Of a stretch of 64,000 bases of DNA, positions 1 through 11,471 are shown piece after piece. The DNA lies in assembly GCA_018340375.1 (NCBI GenBank), contig JAFFJZ010000010.1, forward strand, positions 13,268,001 through 13,332,000, given 5' to 3'. The translations under genes and the position numbers were made by a program. Each line of letters starts with the position of its first letter. The first letter of the stretch is position 1. Origin of the DNA: Gonatopus flavifemur (lineage: Eukaryota; Arthropoda; Insecta; Hymenoptera; Dryinidae). The notes under the pieces were generated by a model. The model was not told where the DNA came from and did not search any database. It saw only the letters and a list, made by a program, of their open reading frames with translations.

Positions 1-175
1 TGGCCCATATTTCTACCCTCGGACCAGGTGCCGGTCGAAGTTTTCCACCGGTCTATCAAATGCCGGTGCGAAATTCCCTTCCGACACAATTTGTGGTAGA
101 CTCTTGATAGTCCAAAATTCCTATGATACAAAGTAGAAGTAGAATATCAAGGGGATTCATTACTCCCTGCAAAAG
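1..175. other. Window edge, possible truncated CCGGT-word repeat
   Basis: No gene is visible. The first 70 bases hold the word CCGGT or ACCGGT several times in both orientations, which resembles the interiors of the word-rich inverted-repeat elements elsewhere in the window. The other end would lie outside the window, so I cannot show inverted termini. Confidence 0.25.
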
Positions 176-342
176 TTACTAGATTCCAAATTTCTCCCCC
201 CAGTTTTCTCAGAAACGAAGACATAAAATGAAAAATGATGAGTAGCTGCATTAATTTCAATAGCCTAAGAAGATGCACCTGCTCATTAAAATTGATTCTA
301 TTCATTGGTTACTGAGAAAACTGGGGGGCGAGATCTAGTAAT
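176..342. repeat. Small inverted-repeat element (MITE-like hairpin)
   Basis: The left end reads TTACTAGATTCC and continues into CCCCCCAGTTTTCTCAG. The right end is its reverse complement, containing CTGAGAAAACTGGGGGG and then CTAGTAA. Arms are about 35-40 bp around a non-coding centre of about 90 bp. There is no coding capacity. I did not find a second copy in the window. Confidence 0.6.
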
Positions 343-1930
343 AATCTAAGTAGTTGGTTTGTGGTGAATCGCCTTAAGATGGACAATCTGAACTTGATGA
401 GTTGAAAATGAAACAAAAACAAGGGGCCATTATTCGTTTTTACCTTTTTGAAAGAAAATCTTCTTCATATAGGCTCTGTTGACAATGTTGGAAAGATTTG
501 GAACAAAGTGAGACAAAAGTCTTCAATCAATGGAGAAAACAGTCGTTCTTTTCCGAACCTTTTCAACATTTTTAATAGGGCCGGTCGATTTTCATGAATC
601 AGTAACGAATAGCCGGTAATTTTAAGCCCGAGAGTTGGCAACTGATTCAGAATGTGTATAATCTGTTCAGAAAACTTTATGCATATCAACATTTTACAGC
701 CTATAAATGAATCCTGTGAATAAAGTTTAACATGCGAGGACATCTTTTTGACTCGCTGTACATCAGTAATTTGAATTTCAAATATGGCAATCATTGATTC
801 TTGAATCTCATAATTAATTTCATTTGATATTCTTTTGCGGAGAGAATAAAAGAGTACTGAACTCCGACAGGGTACCACAAATCATTTGTCCATAAAAGCT
901 GAACAAATAATCTTGAATCTGAAAATTCAATCTTAACAGCGTTAAACATTCCGATCGATTGATGATAAAACATAGAGATTTTATTTCGTTTTATTCTTAG
1001 ATTGAATCAAATACATCTGAAATTTCAACAAAACACGATGAGTTATGATTCATGTTCTATCGCAAAACCGCTTTACAGATTGGGTATAAAAAATGCATCA
1101 TCTAGACTGAGAAAATATTCATCGCCGTTTCTACATTCAACTCAATGTCATTTGAATTTCAGTAGAACATCATGAATTCATGTTGGCATCTCAACGACAA
1201 TTGGCAATTTCATCGGACAGTAATTTTGTTATCCGATAGAACAGGATAACAATTGTATTCTTACAATTTGATAAAACTTGAATTTCTGATACATCTCCAT
1301 CACTACTCATAGAGTTGTATCGATCATTCGTATCCCACATGTTTTTCCAGAATTCGTCAATTCCTTCAGAGCGGGTGGATCACGTGAACAGATGACACAC
1401 CATATTAGATGTTTTCTCCCGGTCTGAATAATATGAATAGTACCCCAGGAATAGTTTCCAAATGAAATTTCATGCAATCATGGATTGAATTTGTCGTTTC
1501 GAAAATCCTGGTGTGATTCCAAAATACCTAATCTCATCATCACGAAATTGATGGGGAAATTCAATCGATCCGTTGACCTACATTTTATCCACAAATCTTC
1601 AACAATACAGAAATACTTCCCCTCCGTTCTTCGATCCGAAATTCATTCCAATCTTGTTCCCAAAGTTTCTCTTTGCTTTTCTGGAACCTTGTACGTACGG
1701 GAATACTTCTTTTTTCAAGGATTAATGAACGAGACATTTTCGATGTACGTTTAGTTCTGGAAGCATCACTCGTCGAGAGACATAGTTTTAGAGGACATGA
1801 TCCTGGACTGCACAATACGCAGCACGAACAGCTTACACGGAAAGTTGAAGCCCGAATAAAACAGTTTAGAACGTACAGAAGGGTTGTTCTGACGGTAAGA
1901 GTGAATCATGCAAACTGATGCGATGGAAAA
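343..1930. other. Unassigned AT-rich DNA
   Basis: No supported gene or element. An open minus-strand frame of about 137 codons (465-878) has no in-frame ATG near its beginning and no motif I recognise; it is discussed under rejected items. Confidence 0.4.
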
Positions 1931-1935
1931 AAGAG

Positions 1936-2130
1936 AAACAAACTGAAGAGGGTGACTCACTCGACCGAAGAGCGAGAAAAGTCACTAGAGAAAAAGAGAG
2001 GGAAGAGAGGGGATGATGGGGGATGGTGTGGGCGAACATTGGGTAGGGGGATAGAAATCGGGAGGGTGGAGAAAGGGTAGCGGCGAAGGTGGGGTGAGCT
2101 AGAGGGTGAATTAGTGGAGGGGGTGACCGA
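1936..2130 (+). repeat. Purine-rich (G/A) tract
   Basis: The plus strand is almost entirely purine here, with repeated GGGG runs, and is clearly richer in G than the flanking AT-rich DNA. It could be low-complexity sequence or lie beside a promoter or first exon of an unseen gene. I see no TATA box, start codon context or splice sites that decide this. Confidence 0.5.
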
Positions 2131-5100
2131 GAGTCTCGCCAGTCACTGCAACGACCGCGACGCCCCAACGTCTCGGGATCCCATTTGTTCGTATCTGACC
2201 TTAAAATCGTCGTAATTTCCATTGAATTCGCACGAGCTCGAGAACATATCAAATTTCAAGGGATACTATTTCCTTCGTGTCTAATAAAGAAATAAAGGGA
2301 AAACGAATAAACATTATTATGAACCTGATGAGACCTGGTGTCTAATATTCGCAATATATCTTCCGAACCTTTGAATATATCCATACATATTTAGATGTAC
2401 ATGTTTTTAATGTGATCTGGTGAAGATTTGTTCGATTGTTTGATTTTTATTCAGGTGGAAATATAATGTTTTCTTTGATAAGCGTGACAAACCGTGATTC
2501 CTCGGGGTAAAAGAGGAACGGTTGGAAAAGGTGAATAAATAAGAAAATCGTCCAACAATTTTTTCCCTTACAGTGGTGGTGATTTCGGTGGTAGTGGTAG
2601 TGGTAGTTGTGGTGCTCCTGCTCCTGCTGCTACCGTTGTTACCTGTCAAAAATATTTTTCTCACCTGTCTCGTGCAAAACTCTCCACACGATGGTTCTTC
2701 ATGGCACAAATCGTGAGTTTTTCTCTTTCAACGAATTTTATCAGCTGTACCGTTTGTTTCCGTTCGAATTACGTTTCACAGTGACACGAGGGCATAAAAA
2801 TAAATTGAAATCGATAAGTAATTGTTCTTTGGGAATATTGATCATTGAATTTCCGAATATAACTTTTACCAAATTTAGAAACATCCGATACAATTTTTAG
2901 GACGAATGTCACAACTCGTAACATATGCTTCTGGTTAATCATCATGTTTTTAAATTCGCCATTCGCTTAGATCTTGTATCGGAAAAACGTGTGAATATCT
3001 GATTCCAATCGGTCAATAAATTCAATGATGTTCAACGTCATTATAAAATCTCAAGGTTTCCCACGCCCTAATTAATTAGTTCTTAGGTATTATTCCATAA
3101 CGACTTTTCTCTCCTCCCATAAATCTTCCTTGCCTCTGCAAAAGAACATTCTAAATGTACATTATTCATAATTCATTTGAAGGATAACTCTGAAAAACAA
3201 TATGACGCAAAACTAATAGATACTTCAGATTTGAACACAAATTGAATAATTCATAACCATTCGTGCATCATAATTATAGATGAAATGTGTTTATTTGATA
3301 ACAAAACTTATTACGATAACCGTATGTTATTTTCAATATAGTTTCACCTTCACATTCACCTTCCAGATTATCAATTATCGATCGCTAGCCTTGTGTGAAG
3401 GCTATACTTAGAGTTTCTTACGCCGAAACTTGATTTGTATTCCACGCTGAGACCTCAGGTCTGTAAGATGAAAGAAAATGGTGTTGTAATTCCACGTTCT
3501 ATCGGGATTTTCACCACATTTGACTTTCTTCTGATATGAAAATATTGAGAATAATTCGCTGTATATGTGGGGTTATGGATTCTTTCGCTGATTCTATGTC
3601 AGATATTTGGTAAACAAAATACATGTTCAACATAGTTTCTTATAATATATATAAAAGATGTCAACCCATGAGGCTAGAAATCGTGCAGTTTGGGTTGAAA
3701 ATTGTGCTGCTATGATGAAAGCATTCAGTGCATATTATCGAGTAATGAATTCAACATATCACGCTATTTCAGCATTCTGGATTCTATTTACTGGTGACAA
3801 AGAAACGACCTCATAATCGTTCAAGACATATTCAAACCACTCTGCGGGATAAGCGGAGGATTGCACATCCCTTACATAATCTATACAAGTGGTCATACGT
3901 CAATACTTACATCCTGATGCAGTACAGTTGTTTCGTTTTTATAAACTGACCAAATATCACCACGATGGATGGATTTGGAGTGTTTGAATGAGGAGATAAA
4001 ACTCTGTAAAAACTAATAAAATGGATAGCCACTTATGACGGCATTACACGAAGGACTAGAAGATTAACAAAATTAGACATACATGGTTTGGAGAATTTTG
4101 TGTAAATTCTGAAGAAGATGCAAAACAATCTTTATTCAATCCGCATTAGTGAGAGGGATTTGTGAAAAGGATCGATCCTTTTTTACATTAAAAGTATACA
4201 ATTCTTCTAAATTTCGATGAAAATCAAATACTTTTTGTATAAAAGAAGGATTGATTTTCTTGAAGGATTTCTATCACCAATTCACATATGGATATATGAG
4301 ACCAATTTTAAAAACTCAGTCCACACAAAATGTACATACTTCAGGGTATATTCTAAGGATATTTAAGAATTAACCGAGACGGTGGACACTCGATAAGCGA
4401 TTCTTGAAATCATTGATAAATCCTCAATTTTACTTCTGGCATGAAGTCTTATTTTTTTAGAATAAATATCACTTTTGAATTCACTCTACCCCTTAACATG
4501 AGGCGAAAGGCTCATTATATAACAGAGCAATATTGGATACTCAATTTAACAAAAGAAAGAGGAAAAAATTTCACTAAAAATTGAGTAATTTTTAAGAACT
4601 AGCCGTTTTTACGTTTTGGAACTAACTTTTTGGTAAGAACTGACCCTTGTAATATTCCTTGATATACTTTTTACGGAATATTCCATTCAAATTCAAATTA
4701 TGCATCATATAAGAAGATAGGAAAATCCAAATTACATTAATTTTTAATTCTCTCTTCTTATATATTTCTTTTAGAAAAGATGAAAATCAGGTCGATGTGA
4801 ATCAAATACACTTTGTGCAGTTTTTGAAACACCATTTGAATGGCGTTTATTTACAATTCAGGAAATGAAACATGAAGTTGATACAAAATCCTTTTTCAGC
4901 AACAGTGGTATGCGATTTGACTTCAAATTATATCACATATTTTCACATGAGTCACTTTTGAGCCAAATCTAGAAGGAGCCATTTATTGTATTCGAACGCG
5001 AGGAGTTGAGAATGAATTTGTTCGCAGTCATTCGCCTCACCTTTCCAAGCAATGAAAAAATATAAGCTTTGCAGACAAGGAAAAACTTTTACTTGTAGTA

Positions 5101-5526
5101 GCCAGAATTCCCGAATTTTTTTGGCATAATAACTAAACTTCAGCTACAGAAGCTAATTTAATGATTGTCCTTGTCCATGTTAGCCACTCAGCTACTGCAA
5201 CTGAATTGTTTTTTCGGTGAATGCCAGGAATTTGATATTTTCTAATCAAGTAAAAATAATTGTTAGTTCTTCTAGAGAACATTTTCAAATAGATTTTTTT
5301 CGGAAAAATAAGGATGTACAGGCGATGAAATTCTGGAATATTTTTTTCAGACTGTGGCGAAAAAATCGGAATCGGGAGGGAGAGGTATTAAATATAGGGA
5401 TATATTCCTGACACCCCACCCCATTCCAATCCCTAGCGCTCAACAAAACGTTTCAATAATGAATAAAATCGGGATAAGTCAGACGATTACCAGAGATCTT
5501 TTGTGACTATACAGTCAAGTTGAGAT
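2131..5526. other. Unassigned AT-rich DNA with a GGT-rich microsatellite
   Basis: The stretch holds an imperfect GGT/GGTAGT microsatellite at about 2574-2640. Otherwise I see no conserved reading frame, RNA gene or clear inverted-repeat element. A segment at 3660-3830 gives a short transposase-like translation that I judged too weak to call. Confidence 0.4.
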
Positions 5527-5550
5527 GGGAGGGAGGGGGGGGGGGGGTGG
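5527..5550 (+). repeat. Poly-G tract
   Basis: GGGAGGGA is followed by an uninterrupted run of about 13 G. It is a potential G-quadruplex or slippage site. Two other long G runs occur at 18168-18178 and 31353-31369, the latter inside a dead mariner. Confidence 0.8.
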
Positions 5551-5576
5551 ACGCGTTAGAAGGCTCAAAATAAGTT

Positions 5577-6165
5577 GTATATCCATCACTTTTTTGTATG
5601 AAAAAATTGTTTATTGAAAAATATGATTATATATATATTTAGTACACGTCTAAAAGTAACAAGGAACATTTTTTTTACCAACAACAAAATTACATGTTAA
5701 ACTTTAAACGCGATTTTTTTGGAACCAGTTGTCAAATTCGCCTTACAAATTGTTTTAACAATTTTTGACTGAATTTCAAAATTCAACAGCATCTCTCGAA
5801 TACGATTTCGCAGAGAAACACGTAAGGAATTCAGAAAATATCGATTTACCCAAAGATGGCGGAAATTGGAATTAAAAGTCTAATTTTCCGATGATAAATT
5901 TTGTATTGAAGTGCCCATAAAATGAAAAGTTCGTCTGCAAACTTGTTTCAGACAGATGCTGTTAAAACTCGAGATCAATCGGAAAAATATTATTGAAGCG
6001 ATTTGTAAGAGTGGTTTCGAGAAAAACGCGTTGAAAGTTTCACACGTAATTTTGTTGTTGTTGGAAAAAATGTTTTTCGATACTTTGACATGTGCGCTGA
6101 ATGTATATAAAATCACTTTTTGAGAGAACAATTTTTTCATCCAAAAAATCGATAAGGATGGATTT
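5577..6165. repeat. Palindromic non-autonomous element carrying the AAACGCG motif
   Basis: Inverted arms run from about 5577 to 5720 and 6019 to 6163. Both arms contain ATCCATC, then TGAAAAAATTGTT, then ACAACAAAATTACATG or its complement, then the motif AAACGCGTTTAAAGTTT or a close variant (minus sense at 5699-5720, plus sense at 6019-6040). No coding sequence is present in the 300-bp centre. The same motif recurs at 8732, 38305 and 42077. Confidence 0.6.
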
Positions 6166-6183
6166 CATTTCAAACCTCCTACA

Positions 6184-7046
6184 CACTGAGAGAAAAAATT
6201 TCTGGGAACAATAAAATATTTAGTTGAATAGTCGCCATAAAATACCTAATTGATTTGAATAAACTTTCATTGACTCGATTGAATATTCATTCAATCAAAC
6301 AAATATTTAATATGCTATGTAATATTTCATCAATGGAAACAGTTATTTAATTGAATCAATGAAAGTTTATTCAAATGACAAGATATGATTTATGCACGTA
6401 AGAATCATACACGTATTAATTGTACACGAAAAATAAAACCCAAAAGTATTTACACTAATAATTTTTGTCCAACACATAATATTTTATGCAATGATTATTT
6501 GTGCACGTTTAATCGATTGACATATAGAAATTGTACATGAAATATTTTACAAGCTTGAAAAATGTAATCAACAAAAATTATACACATATTGTTTATGCAC
6601 GATCAGAAAATGAAATTAATCAGTGTATATTTATTGTACTCCTAATCTGATTCATATTAATTATTCAATAAAACGAAAAAAATTTCTCATATGAATTTCA
6701 TTAGGTGTACGTTCATTATACACTAATTAATTACATTTTTTGTCCGTTTATAAAAACATGTTTACGATTTTTGTGAATCACTTGTTTTTTCACGCATGAA
6801 AAATATTTAGTGTACAATTTTCTTATTAAATAATTTTACGTGCACCAAAGCTTATGTGTTAAATATGAGGTATTCAGAAAAAAATTATTAGTGTAAATAC
6901 TTTTGGGTTTCATTTTTCGTGTACAATCAATACGCGTATGATTCTCACGTGCATAAATCATACCCTGTCATTCAAATCAATTAAATATTTCATGGCGATT
7001 ATTCAATTAAATATTTTATTGTTTCCGGAAATTTTTTCTCTCAGTG
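6184..7046. repeat. Palindromic MITE, CACTGAGAGAAAAAA ends, split by a later insertion
   Basis: The left end CACTGAGAGAAAAAATTTC is mirrored by GAAATTTTTTCTCTCAGTG on the right, and the inner arms (ATTTAATTGATTTGAAT and complement) continue the palindrome. Removing the nested hAT-like insert at 6377-6969 plus one copy of its 8-bp target duplication restores a nearly continuous palindrome of about 260 bp. Non-coding. Confidence 0.8.
6377..6969. mobile_element. Nested hAT-like non-autonomous element with 8-bp target duplication
   Basis: Termini are inverted: GACAAGATATGATTTATGCA on the left and the complement of GACAGGGTATGATTTATGCA on the right, with roughly 90-bp arms that also share ACACTAATAATTTTT. 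The element is flanked by an exact 8-bp direct repeat ATTCAAAT (6369-6376 and 6970-6977). An 8-bp duplication is characteristic of hAT transposons, so the class is inferred from that alone. There is no transposase. It interrupts one arm of the palindrome at 6184-7046 and is therefore younger. Confidence 0.75.
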
Positions 7047-7324
7047 CAGTGGCCATATCCCTTAAAGGAATTCAAAGCAGGGTAATATTTGTATGAATGT
7101 TATTTTACATAATATTTTTAATGAATCATTCTTCGGAATTGTAATAATATAGTATTTCAAATAAGAAACGAAATTTCAGCGGAAAGAATATTTCATTTTG
7201 ATAGTAAGAAATATAAATCACGATATTTTATTTTCATCATCTAAAACTGGAAAATAATAAATGAACGTTTAAAAAATATGGATTACATATAAATCTCAAT
7301 TTGAATTTGAATTTATATAAACAT

Positions 7325-7517
7325 ACACAGTAAAAAATTTTACGTCATTTTTCCATAATGAACATTTTTGTGTGAAATATTCAATACTTATGTGTATTAA
7401 TTTGTTACAATTGAGTTGGATTAACACACAATTATGTCAAATTAAGACACGAAACTGTTAAATATTTTACAGTATCATTTGTACTGCGTAAAAATGACGC
7501 AAAATTTCTCACTGTGT
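7325..7517. repeat. MITE with ACACAGTAAAAAATTTT ends
   Basis: The left end ACACAGTAAAAAATTTTACGTC matches the inverted right end ending in CTCACTGTGT, with GCGTCATTTTTAC in the right arm. Length is about 193 bp. The AT-rich interior has no reading frame. The ends belong to the CACTG-A-rich class seen throughout the window. Confidence 0.65.
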
Positions 7518-8205
7518 GGATATAAATATGAATATAATTTATTTATTTCTGATGAAGATTTTATTCCCTGCGCATCTCTATGATACTGCGTTGATAAACA
7601 TGAATGAATTGGGAGTGTTTATCTTACAAATATTATATCATATGATTTTTGATGATCGGAAATTATCTCTTTTATCAATAAACGATTTTATATGAACTGT
7701 ATATTTCTAATGAAAAGAAAAAATACTCTGCTAAACATTTCAACCTTCAGTACTAGCATGTTTATTTTAAATTTTGATTCCCCCAATAAATAAAATATTT
7801 TATTCCTGAAAGTATAATTTTTTGAACGAATAAAATATTTCATTTTGAAAAACCAAGACATGGTGTCAAATTAAATATTCATTCATCATTTACATTGGAA
7901 GATAATATTTCACCCAGTTCTGAAAAAAAATTCCTCAATTTAATAGGAAATTTCTTATCAAATTTAATATTTTTCATATCCCATATTGAAATAGATTTAA
8001 TGAAGTTCTTGAATTTAATAGGAGTTATAAAATTTGAGAATGTTTTATTAAGATTTGAAGAATTAATAATCGAATTCACGAATATTCTTATTAAAATCAA
8101 GAGGACGATGATTCTAAAAATTAAGCATTATATTATTGAAATTGATATATTGTATAATTCAATAGATTGTGGTATGTAAAATGTTTTATAATATTTTCAT
8201 GAAAC
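7518..8205. other. Unassigned AT-rich DNA
   Basis: Very AT-rich sequence. An open frame at 7895-8179 translates to low-complexity I/L/N/K/F residues and is also open on the opposite strand, so I do not treat it as a gene. Confidence 0.4.
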
Positions 8206-8209
8206 TTAA

Positions 8210-8890
8210 GGGGTAACACCACAGTGACCTCTCCAAAAATAACGCTTTTTCAAATTTTTTTCCGAAGATTAGAAAGTTCCTATTCAAATTGAACTACATG
8301 GAGGTGTTCCGCTCCTATTAAATTACAAAATAATTTTTTTGTGGAATTTTATTGTGAAAAATGGCGGCTTGACAGGTAAATGACTGGAGCACTGTGAAAA
8401 TTCATGGTCGTGCGGTGGGATAAATAACTCAGTCCAGAATTGACGTAGAACACAGAATCAAAAATAATTATTTTTTGTCATCCAAAATACGTATCCGTTT
8501 TGAAAAATGTGCATTTTCCACGAAATGGCATCGGTTTGGAGAAAAAAGTCAAATTTTCACCCTAAATTTCATTACTTAATGTTGAATAAAAAACGCAAAT
8601 ATCAATATTTCGAAAAACCCTTACGTATCTCTCTAGATAATCATATCACGAATACAATAAAAAAACCCCGAGGTGATTGATTGAAAATTGGCGGAGCTAA
8701 AGCTCCCACCGACTTTCGACATACTGTTTTGAAATAAACGCGTTTAAAGTTTTTGTAACAGTTGAGTCGTGCGTGTTTAATCGGACCTATGTTTGTAGTT
8801 TACGGTATATCATTTTCGGGTCCTCAAAGAGTACTTTGAGCCAAAACGAAATTTTTGGATTTTTTTAAAATTCCACTGTGGTGTTACTCC
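8210..8890. mobile_element. TTAA-flanked non-autonomous element
   Basis: Ends are GGGGTAACACCACAGTG on the left and the complement CACTGTGGTGTTACTCC on the right. The left flank is TTAA (8206-8209) and the right flank TCAA, a one-base decay of a TTAA duplication. The interior is non-coding and carries the AAACGCGTTTAAAGTTT motif at 8732-8753. An interior block (8375-8560) is a diverged match to 10360-10570. A TTAA target points to a piggyBac-like mobiliser, but the terminal bases are not the usual CCC. Confidence 0.55.
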
Positions 8891-8894
8891 TCAA

Positions 8895-9870
8895 GGCAGA
8901 TTGTTTCACCAGTGTCCGAATTCCAATCTCGGGATTTCGCAGAACTGATTCTGACTCTTAAAATCAATTTTATCAGTTGATTTGAACAGCGAGGATAATA
9001 TTTCTACGTCTCATGTTTAAACATGAATTTGAAGAAGTTGCTGAAGTTTGAATCGTCAATTGAAACGAATTGGTAATCGAATAAGGAAATCCTGATCTTT
9101 TAAAGACCCAAAATTTTGTAGTACATCCTTTAAACGATGTTTCCAATTCCAAGGAATTGATCTGAAAAGATGCACACGGATGATTTTTCAGATTTGATGA
9201 GTTTGAACTTTCGTTCCGTTTCTATAATCAATTTGAACTTCAAGAACATTATTTGAAGATTATAAAAACAATGAATCAAAATGTCTTTTCATCTTCAATA
9301 TTCTCTTATAATCTTTTCAGTTGTGTTTCGAAGGTTTTTAATATATGAAACGTTCCACCAGCAAAAAATATTCCACATTTCCATGAAGTATGCACCATTC
9401 ATTGGCATGCGACCAACGCAAGATGAGCGTTTGAAAATGCTCAGAATATATAAAATCCCTATTAAGATACTAAGAATCTTCAGATGGGACTGTTTTGACT
9501 AATTATGTGCTGTTGCACATGCATGAACTATTTTTATGAACTCATTCAAAATAGTCCTATTTGCACATTCTATGCATACTTGAAGAATAATCATAGCATA
9601 TATTTTAGAAATTCTTGTGTTACTTGGATAACTTGACACCTGAACTAAACAAACAATTTGCAATATGGGACAGAAAGTTATTTCCCAGTCGGTAGGGTGA
9701 GTTTCTTTTTTTACTGATTTTGATGGTTTTTCCTTGGCAAGGAAGGAATGTAAATAATTAGGAAAGAAAAGTTTATTTGTATTGAACAGTAACATTACTT
9801 TGGATTCTCCAAAAATTTTGCTTCCATAACTTTTCATTCGGATCAAAGTACAGTAAGGTGTTATGTTACT
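8895..9870. other. Unassigned DNA
   Basis: No gene or bounded repeat recognised. Two modest open frames (9281-9502 plus, 9499-9846 minus) show no familiar motif. Confidence 0.35.
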
Positions 9871-10344
9871 ACACTGTAAAAAAAAGCGGTGTCAAAATTC
9901 ACGCAGAATCAACACCACGCTGATTCTATAAAAGTCTACCCCAAAATTGGTGTCAAAAGAACACCGAATGGTGCACGGAAAGAATCAGTGATTCAAATTT
10001 TCGTTGACTAGTATGTCACTTTTGGACGGAGCACAATTTGGAGAAGAATTCGTACACTGGATTTTAATAATTCGTTGACACTTTCTGTTATTTCGATGAT
10101 GAAAATAAGAAGTAGATTCCATTGTTCGAATAGTGAACACAGTTAACGAATTATTAAAATCCAGTATACGTATTCTTTTCAAACTTGTGCTCCGTCCAAA
10201 ATTGGCATACTAGTCAACGAAAATTTGGACCACCCACTTTTTCCGTGTGTTAAAATGACAGTTTATGGTGTGAGAATAACATATGGTGTTAAAACAACAC
10301 TATTTGATGTGAATTTTTGCCAACCTCGCCAATTCTCACAGTGT
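9871..10344. repeat. MITE with ACACTGTAAAAAAAAG ends and GGTGTCA word, split centrally
   Basis: The left end ACACTGTAAAAAAAAGCGG opposes a right end finishing in CTCACAGTGT, with AAAATTCAC in both arms. The short interior repeats GGTGTCA, GACACC or close variants. A second member lies at 17632-17844. A different hairpin element (9973-10249) sits almost exactly in its centre. Confidence 0.6.
9973..10249. repeat. Nested hairpin element, GCACGGAAAG ends
   Basis: Arms of about 60-80 bp are inverted: CAAATTTTCGTTGACTAGTA with GGACGGAGCAC on the left, and their complements on the right. Outer ends read CACGGAAA and TTTCCGTG. The centre has no credible gene. It splits the MITE at 9871-10344. Confidence 0.65.
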
Positions 10345-10359
10345 GTGTAAGAATTCTCA

Positions 10360-10570
10360 CTGTGTGTTCCACAGGGCTGTGGAAATTCATGATCGTGCAG
10401 TGGGAGTGATAACTCAGTCCAGGATTGACTCAGAACAATGAATCGGAAACAGTTCTTTTTGTAGCCAAAAAGGTGGTAAAATATATATCTAGACATTTCA
10501 GAAAATTTGAATTTCTCACAAAATGGTATCGACTTGAAGAAACATGTGGTTTTCCATTTTTTTTTCTTCC
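10360..10570. repeat. Diverged fragment related to the 8210-8890 element
   Basis: Blocks such as GATAACTCAGTCCAG, AAATTCATG with TCGTGC, and ATGGTATCG align with 8375-8560 in the same order, with many substitutions. No inverted termini are visible, so it looks like an older or truncated copy. Confidence 0.5.
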
Positions 10571-11471
10571 TTCAGATGCGAAAAAAAACGATTGAACTTT
10601 CTGAGATATTTTCATATACACTTAAAGTTTTTGAATTAATTTTTCAACGGGAAATCATAAGATATCCTCGATTTATGCCTACATTCGTTAAGCGCCTCGC
10701 AACTGAAGTCTCCTATCGGTAAACAAGATACAGGTCGTATTTCTTATCTCAAACAGAAAAACCAATAAAAAAATTCGATTATTATACATTATCCTTCCAA
10801 GTGAAGAACCCCGAGTGAAGAAGTGACAATCCCGAAGAGATCGTGAATTTCAAAATTCAATTTCATAAAAAAACGTTTGGTTTGGAGGGAAAATAATTAG
10901 GGAAGCGTAATGTACCTCTGAATCATGATTGATTACAGCGTTACTTTCAATGTTACTTGCAGCGTTTTCAGAAAACAGGTCAGCGTAGTTCAATATTGTA
11001 CTAACAGAGCCGCTATCGAAGCTTTGTTCATTTCAGTCGTGAAAGTCATGTCGTCAACATAATGACTCAACATTTTCTGCATCAAACAATAAATTTTTCC
11101 AAATTTTGTGTTCGGTACATCACTCAGTATCAATAAAGCTTTTGGATGAAGTGTTAGTATTGTGTTGAACCATCAATCATTCATAGTATTTGTGTCAGAG
11201 CCAAATTAAAGTTCGCTTAACCCAAAATTTTTTATGGCCAGTTGAATAAAAAAAATCCAAATCGTGTACCTTCGACCCAAAGATTCTTTCATACCTCTGA
11301 CCTGGGTCATACCATTCCTGGATGAAAAAGCCTCCTTTCGACCATGAGATCATACACTGAGAAAAAAGAAGTTGTGAAATTTACATCTTGCGGAGGCAAC
11401 ATTTGAACGATTTCAGAAATAGTTTGAGCTGCCACAATTTAACTTCATTTTACAAAAGCGCATACGAGATA

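Noticed and set aside
465..878. Minus-strand open frame of about 137 codons
   Set aside because: It has no ATG near its beginning, no motif I recognise, AT-rich composition, and a second overlapping frame nearby (791-973). It could be a fragment of a gene exon, but nothing visible supports that.
3660..3980. Possible helix-turn-helix transposase fragment in translation
   Set aside because: A short stretch looks faintly like a transposase N-terminus, but the frame breaks quickly and no inverted ends or catalytic motifs follow.
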